Of a stretch of 37,355 bases of DNA, positions 33,138 to 37,355 are shown piece by piece. This DNA comes from Micromonospora sp. BL4 (lineage in GTDB: Bacteria > Actinomycetota > Actinomycetes > Mycobacteriales > Micromonosporaceae), in assembly GCF_003667505.1 (NCBI RefSeq), contig NZ_RCVJ01000097.1, positions 1 to 37,355 on the forward strand. The letters are read 5' to 3'. How positions within the stretch are numbered: position 1 is the first letter of the stretch; each line of letters opens with the position of its first letter. The notes below the pieces were generated by a model that saw only the letters and a program-made list of their open reading frames with translations, did not search any database and had not been told where the DNA came from. Both the position numbers and the translations under genes were made by a program.

Positions 33138-34528
33138 GGCACCCGATGGAGAAGACTGTGTACAACTCTTTCCCCCTGCACCCCGAATGCCCCGACCTGC
33201 GGCGGCTGGCCGACAACCCGGCCGAGGCGCTGCTGCGGGCGGAGGCCGACCTCGTCGCCGCCGAGAACGCCGCCGAGGCCGACCGCTACCGCACCCTGGA
33301 GGACCTGGAGGAGGCTCAGCAGGACGGTCGTGGTGTCACCCGACGGACGTTCGTCGCCGGCGCCGCGGCCACCGCCACCGCGCTGGCCACCGCCCAGTTC
33401 GTCACCACCTCGGCGTCGTTCGCGGCGACCAAGACCGGCACCCTGATCCATGTCTTCCTCTACGGCGGGCTGGACGGGCTGAGCCTGGTCGCGCCGGACG
33501 GCGACCCGGTGCTCGCCAAGGCCCGCCCCGACCTGCTGCTCGGCAACGACTCGCTGGCCCTGGGCCGTGGCTTCAAGCTGACCAGCGCGTTCAAGCCGCT
33601 GGAGCAGTGGCTCAAGGCCGGCCAGTTGGGCTTCATCCCGGCGGTCTCCGACGAGCGGCTGTCCCGCAGCCACTTCCAGGCCGCCGACGCCTGCAATCTG
33701 GGCGGGCTGCCCAACGAGACCGGCGGCCGGGGTTGGCTCGACGGTCTGGTCGACAACCTGGGCAAGGGCACCGCGTTCCGCAGCGTCGGCGTCGGCAGCA
33801 CGCTGCCCCGCTCGCTGGTCGGCAACAACGGCGCGCTCTCGCTGAACAGCGTCGGCTCGCTGCGGCTCAACGGTGACGACCGGTTCCGCGCCGCCACCGA
33901 GAAGGCCATCAAGGGGCTCTTCACCGGGATCAACCACCCGGTCGAGGAGGCCGTGCAGGAGGGCATGGGCGCGCTGGCCACCGCGCAGAAGCTCGCCGCC
34001 AAGCCGTACCAGCCCGCCGAGGGCGTCAAGTACGAGGGCGTCGGCAACGCGTTCCAGCAGCTCGCTCAGCTGATCAAGGGCGGCGCCAACGTGCGGGTCG
34101 CCACCGTCGGCATGGGTGGCTACGACACCCACGAGAACCAGGGCACCCGCGAGGGTGGCCAGCTGCACCGCCGGTTGAACGAGCTGGCCAGCGCGATGGC
34201 CGCCTTCTTCACCGACCTCGGCCCGAAGGCCGCCGACGTGACGATCATGGTGTCCAGCGAGTTCGGCCGCCGGGTCGGCTCCAACACCGGCGGCACCGAC
34301 CACGGGCACGGCGGCGTGGTCACCCTGCTGTCCGGCAAGAAGCTGGCCGGCTCGCTGCTCGGAACCTGGAACGGCCTGGACAAGCTGGACTCGGGTGACG
34401 TGCCCGAGTACAACAACATGTTCAACGTGTACGGCGCGGTGGCGCAGGGCCGGTTCGGGCTCACCAACGCGGAGGTCGACAAGGTCTTCCCCCGCCAGAA
34501 GTACGCCCCGATGAAGCTGTACGCGTGA
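33134..34528 (+). CDS. DUF1501 protein, Tat-type signal
   Basis: 464 residues from the GTG at 33134 (4-bp overlap with the DUF1800 stop); the in-frame ATG at 33146 would remove four residues. A cytoplasmic extension of about 65 acidic/Ala-rich residues precedes the twin-arginine motif GVTRRTFVAGAA (Arg70-Arg71) and a hydrophobic stretch ending SASFAA. The DUF1501 domain has FLYGGLDGLSLVAPDGDP, SRSHFQAADACNLGGL, GMGGYDTHENQ and EFGRRVGSNTGGTDHGHGG. Its Asp/His positions recall the alkaline phosphatase/sulfatase superfamily, to which DUF1501 is distantly related. No substrate is known. It is followed without a gap by the ferric-reductase-like gene. Confidence 0.91.
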   Translation: MRHPMEKTVYNSFPLHPECPDLRRLADNPAEALLRAEADLVAAENAAEADRYRTLEDLEEAQQDGRGVTRRTFVAGAAATATALATAQFVTTSASFAATKTGTLIHVFLYGGLDGLSLVAPDGDPVLAKARPDLLLGNDSLALGRGFKLTSAFKPLEQWLKAGQLGFIPAVSDERLSRSHFQAADACNLGGLPNETGGRGWLDGLVDNLGKGTAFRSVGVGSTLPRSLVGNNGALSLNSVGSLRLNGDDRFRAATEKAIKGLFTGINHPVEEAVQEGMGALATAQKLAAKPYQPAEGVKYEGVGNAFQQLAQLIKGGANVRVATVGMGGYDTHENQGTREGGQLHRRLNELASAMAAFFTDLGPKAADVTIMVSSEFGRRVGSNTGGTDHGHGGVVTLLSGKKLAGSLLGTWNGLDKLDSGDVPEYNNMFNVYGAVAQGRFGLTNAEVDKVFPRQKYAPMKLYA

Positions 34529-35943
34529 CGTACTCGCACACCCACGCCGCCGGCCGCCGCACCGGGACCACGTCCCGGCACGGCGGCCGGTCGGCTGCGC
34601 CCGTACCCCCGCAGGTCCCGGCCCGACGCGGACCCGGCGGCCGGCGGCTGCTGGCCGCGCTGCTCCTGGTCGGCCTGCTCGCCAGCGTGCTGCCGTGGTG
34701 GCTGGGGACCCCCGCCGGGTCGCTGCGGACCACCGCGGCGACCCTGACGGCCGCCGGCCGGATCACCGGCCTGGTCGCCGGTTATCTGCTGCTGGTGCAG
34801 GTGCTGCTGATGAGCCGGCTGCCGGTGCTGGAGCGGTGGATCGGCGGTGAGCAACTGGGACGGTGGCACCGCGACATCGGAGCCACCCTGCTGGTCGCCG
34901 TGCTGGCGCACCTGTCGCTGATCCTGGTCGGCTACGCGGACCTGCGTAACCAGTCGGTCCTCGCCGAGGTCGGCACGCTGCTCGGCGACTACGAGGACAT
35001 GCTCTCCGCGTTCGTCGCCACCGGCATCATGATCGTGGTCGGTTTCAGCAGCGTGCGGGCGATCCGGCGGGCGCTGCCCTACGAGCTGTGGCACCTGCTG
35101 CACCGGTCGAGCTACCTGGTGCTGCTGCTCGGCTTCGGGCACCAGTTCACCCACGGCGCGCAGCTGTACAAGCCCGGCCCGGTGCGCAGCGGGTGGATCG
35201 CCCTCTACCTGCTGGTGGTCGCCGCCCTGCTGTGGGGTCGGGTGATCGCGCCGCTGGCGTTCAACCTGCGGCACCGGCTGCAGGTCGCCGACGTGGTGGC
35301 GGAGAGCCCGGACACCGTCTCCATCTACCTCACCGGTGAGCGGCTGGACCGGCTGGAGATGCTCGGCGGGCAGCACTTCCGCTGGCGCTTCCTCACCCGG
35401 GGCTGCTGGTGGCAGTCGCACCCGTTCTCCGTGTCCGCCGCGGCCAACGGCCGCTGGCTGCGACTCACCGTGAAGGTGGTCGGCACGCACACCGCCGACC
35501 TGCGCGATCTGGACGCCGGCACCCGGGTCTGGGCGCAGGGCCCGTCGGGCACCTTCACCGCCGCGCACCGGGTCCGCGACCGGGCACTGCTGATCGCCGG
35601 CGGCAGCGGCATCACGCCGATCCGGGCCATGCTGGAGGAGCTGCCGCCGGGCGCCGCGCTGATCTACCGGGCCCGGACGCCGGCCGACGTGCTGCTCAGC
35701 CGGGAGCTGGACTGGCTGGCCCAGGCCCGGGACACCTCGATCTGGTACGTCATCGGCTCCCGCGACGACCCCGGCCCCCGCCAGCTGATGAGCCCGGACG
35801 GGCTGCGGCAACTGGTGCCCGACGTGGCCCGGCGGGACGTCTACCTCTGCGGGCCGCCCGGGCTCGTCGAGCAGTCGGTGCGGGCGTTGCGCCGGGCCGG
35901 CGTGCCCCGCCGGCAGATCCACCTCGCCACCTTCGAGTTGTAG
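34525..35943 (+). CDS. Ferric-reductase-like transmembrane flavocytochrome with FAD/NAD(P) domain
   Basis: 472 residues from the GTG at 34525 (4-bp overlap). Six membrane segments lie between about residues 42 and 240. His residues suited to haem binding are in GRWHRDIGATLLVAVLAHLS and ELWHLLHRSSYLVLLLGFGH. The cytoplasmic half is an FNR-type reductase: WWQSHPFSVSAAANG (FAD), LIAGGSGITPIRAMLEEL (NAD(P)), and the terminal DVYLCGPPGLVEQSVRAL and ATFEL. There is no 2Fe-2S domain. It should carry electrons from cytosolic NAD(P)H through FAD and haem across the membrane. The next gene supplies a plausible external flavoprotein acceptor. Confidence 0.93.
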   Translation: MTYSHTHAAGRRTGTTSRHGGRSAAPVPPQVPARRGPGGRRLLAALLLVGLLASVLPWWLGTPAGSLRTTAATLTAAGRITGLVAGYLLLVQVLLMSRLPVLERWIGGEQLGRWHRDIGATLLVAVLAHLSLILVGYADLRNQSVLAEVGTLLGDYEDMLSAFVATGIMIVVGFSSVRAIRRALPYELWHLLHRSSYLVLLLGFGHQFTHGAQLYKPGPVRSGWIALYLLVVAALLWGRVIAPLAFNLRHRLQVADVVAESPDTVSIYLTGERLDRLEMLGGQHFRWRFLTRGCWWQSHPFSVSAAANGRWLRLTVKVVGTHTADLRDLDAGTRVWAQGPSGTFTAAHRVRDRALLIAGGSGITPIRAMLEELPPGAALIYRARTPADVLLSRELDWLAQARDTSIWYVIGSRDDPGPRQLMSPDGLRQLVPDVARRDVYLCGPPGLVEQSVRALRRAGVPRRQIHLATFEL

Positions 35944-35954
35944 GAAGGCATCGC

Positions 35955-36548
35955 ATGCGTCGCGCGTTCCTCGCGATCACCGGTCTGGCCGCCAGCACCA
36001 CCGCGCTGGTGGTGCTCAAGGGCTCGCCGGGCACCACCCCGGTCGCTCAGGACGTGCCGGCCGCCCAACCGGTCAACCCCACCCCGCAGGGTGCGGATCC
36101 GAGCGTCGCTCCGGTGACGCCGGGCGGCCCGACCCCGAAGCCGTCAGTGCGGGCCGGCACGTCGTCGTCGCCCAAGCCGAGCAGGAGCACCGCGCGCCCG
36201 TCCGGCAACCGCACCACCGCGAAGGCGCCGACCGCGCCGCGGACCACCACCAAGGCGCCGCAGCCGACCACCCGCCGGGTCACCGGGCCGGGCGTCGACA
36301 ACGAGTACGGGTACGTGCAGGTGCAGATCGTGGTCTCCGGCAACCGGATCGTCGAGGCCGTCTCGCTGTCGCTGCCCAGTGGGGGCGAGTCCGACATCCA
36401 CAGCGGCGACGTGCGGGCCCGGTACAACGGCACCGGCGGCGAGGTGGTGCAGAAGCAGAGCGCCAACCTGAACACCGTCTCCGGCGCCACCGAGACCAGC
36501 AACTCCTACAAGCAGTCGCTGCGGGGCGCGATCGAGCAGGCGTTCTGA
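35955..36548 (+). CDS. Exported FMN-binding-domain protein with flavinylation motif
   Basis: 197 residues; the ATG at 35955 follows GGAAGG. The N-terminus (RRAFLAITGLAASTTALVVL) is a signal peptide or membrane anchor. A Pro/Thr/Lys-rich linker of about 85 residues follows (about 25-110). The FMN_bind domain (about 112-197) begins YGYVQVQIVVSGNRIVEAVS and ends with TVSGATETSNSYKQSL. SGAT at 176-179 matches the motif whose Thr (here Thr179) receives FMN through a phosphoester bond from ApbE. ApbE is the very next gene. The protein should be a one-domain external electron carrier, with the linker giving it reach through the cell wall. Confidence 0.93.
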   Translation: MRRAFLAITGLAASTTALVVLKGSPGTTPVAQDVPAAQPVNPTPQGADPSVAPVTPGGPTPKPSVRAGTSSSPKPSRSTARPSGNRTTAKAPTAPRTTTKAPQPTTRRVTGPGVDNEYGYVQVQIVVSGNRIVEAVSLSLPSGGESDIHSGDVRARYNGTGGEVVQKQSANLNTVSGATETSNSYKQSLRGAIEQAF

Positions 36549-36549
36549 C

Positions 36550-37320
36550 GTGCCGACGACGATGACCCGCCCGGGGCTGTGCCGGGTCGAGCACATCATG
36601 GGCACGGTGATCACCCTTGATCTCGCCGACGACCTGCCGCCGGCGACCCTGCACGAGCTGGCGGATCAGGTCTTCACCTGGATGCGCGAGGTGGACGCCC
36701 GGTTCAGCACGTACCGGGCGGACAGCGAGGTGTGCCGCTTCGACCGGGGCGAGGTGCTGCTCTCCGAGGCGTCGGCGGACCTGCGGTTCGTGCTGGAGGC
36801 CTGCGCCGACCTGTGGGGCGCCACCGACGGGTTCTTCGACGCGTACGCGACCGGCCGGCTCGACCCGTCCGGGTTCGTCAAGGGCTGGGCCGCGCAGGTC
36901 GCCTCGGACCGGCTGCTCGCCGCCGGCGCGGCCAACCACTGCGTGAACGCCGGCGGCGACGTGCGGGTACGCGGCCACTCCCCGTCGGGGGAGCCGTGGC
37001 GGATCGGCATCCGGCACCCGTGGGACGCGATGGCGACCTGCCTGGTGCTCTCCGGGACCGATCTGGCCGTGGCCACCTCCGGTGTCTACGAGCGGGGCCG
37101 GCACGTGCTGGACCCGCGCCGGGGCGCGCCGGCCGGTGGGCTGCGCTCGGTGACGGTGGTCGGCGCCGACCTCGGGGTGGCCGACGCGTACGCGACCGCG
37201 GCTCTGGCCATGGGCGTCGCCGGCATCGGCTGGTTGGACCGGCTCGCCGGCCACACCCACGCCGTCATCACCGACGACGCCTACCAGATGCACTCCACCG
37301 CGCTTCCCCTGACGGACTAG
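36550..37320 (+). CDS. apbE: FAD:protein FMN transferase
   Basis: 256-residue ApbE-family enzyme that splits FAD and attaches FMN to Thr/Ser of target proteins. Motifs are HIMGTVITLDL, DARFSTYRADSEVCRF, LDPSGFVKGWAAQVA (usual form DLGGIAKGYA), NAGGDVRVRG, DLAVATSGVYERGRHVLDPRRG and ADAYATAALAMG with the Mg-binding Asp/Thr. There is no signal peptide, whereas many Gram-negative ApbE proteins are periplasmic lipoproteins. Flavin transfer may therefore occur in the cytosol before export, or the protein may leave by another route. The GTG at 36550 lies 1 nt after the FMN-binding gene's stop. A ribosome binding site is not evident, so it is probably translated by coupling. Confidence 0.94.
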   Translation: MPTTMTRPGLCRVEHIMGTVITLDLADDLPPATLHELADQVFTWMREVDARFSTYRADSEVCRFDRGEVLLSEASADLRFVLEACADLWGATDGFFDAYATGRLDPSGFVKGWAAQVASDRLLAAGAANHCVNAGGDVRVRGHSPSGEPWRIGIRHPWDAMATCLVLSGTDLAVATSGVYERGRHVLDPRRGAPAGGLRSVTVVGADLGVADAYATAALAMGVAGIGWLDRLAGHTHAVITDDAYQMHSTALPLTD

Positions 37321-37335
37321 CGGAGGGGGCGGTGG

Positions 37336-37355
37336 ATGCCGGCGACGCCCATGGC
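37336..37355 (+). CDS. Start of a further gene, cut by the window edge
   Basis: GGAGGGGG at 37322-37329 lies about 6 nt before an ATG at 37336 (MPATPM...), 15 bp after the apbE stop. A GTG at 37332 in another frame is too close to the ribosome binding site. It is probably the next operon gene; too little is visible to name it. Confidence 0.35.

Overview
The window is very G+C-rich chromosomal DNA of a filamentous-type actinomycete. Codon use, many GTG starts, 4-bp GTGA gene overlaps, a homodimeric-type AceE, DUF3040/DUF3052/DinB-type small proteins and an AhpE-type peroxiredoxin beside a DUF3052 gene all fit this. A member of the Micromonosporaceae (Micromonospora-like) is my best guess, but that is inference. 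No phage, IS element, CRISPR array or origin was seen. The content is mostly core plus ordinary accessory metabolism.

Layout. 1-2.4 kb: a NarL-type response regulator (cut by the left edge) coupled to its histidine kinase, then a small unknown gene. 2.5-4.0 kb: a secreted, C-terminally anchored unknown protein divergent from a CopC-like protein, followed by a strong 67-nt inverted repeat. 4.2-8.3 kb (minus): gltX, an MFS transporter and a GH1 beta-glucosidase, the last two translationally coupled as a probable glycoside uptake and hydrolysis pair. 8.5-19.3 kb: SRPBCC protein, aceE with a clear terminator, YjbQ-family protein, PhoD-type phosphatase, MarR regulator, a fused alpha/beta E1 dehydrogenase, DUF3052 protein, AhpE peroxiredoxin, tRNA-Val(UAC) and a DinB protein. 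19.4-21.0 kb is a decay zone: a frameshifted gene, an SDR stump and a lysyltransferase-domain gene with no normal start codon. 21.7-30.6 kb: GT4 glycosyltransferase, GNAT, polysaccharide pyruvyltransferase-like protein, a small unknown protein, a PfkB kinase, a coupled SNF2 ATPase/SWIM zinc-finger pair and a DUF3040 membrane protein.

31.0-37.3 kb holds the most interesting unit: a tightly packed five-gene operon of DUF1800 protein, DUF1501 protein (both with twin-arginine motifs), a ferric-reductase-like flavocytochrome, a secreted FMN-binding-domain protein with an SGAT flavinylation motif, and the FAD:protein FMN transferase ApbE. The last three form a recognisable extracytoplasmic flavin electron-transfer module. 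Its coupling to the DUF1800/DUF1501 pair suggests that these uncharacterised exported proteins are partners or substrates of that electron flow.

A recurring feature is a -10-like hexamer 6-8 nt upstream of a start codon with no ribosome binding site (about ten genes), as expected for leaderless mRNAs in actinobacteria.
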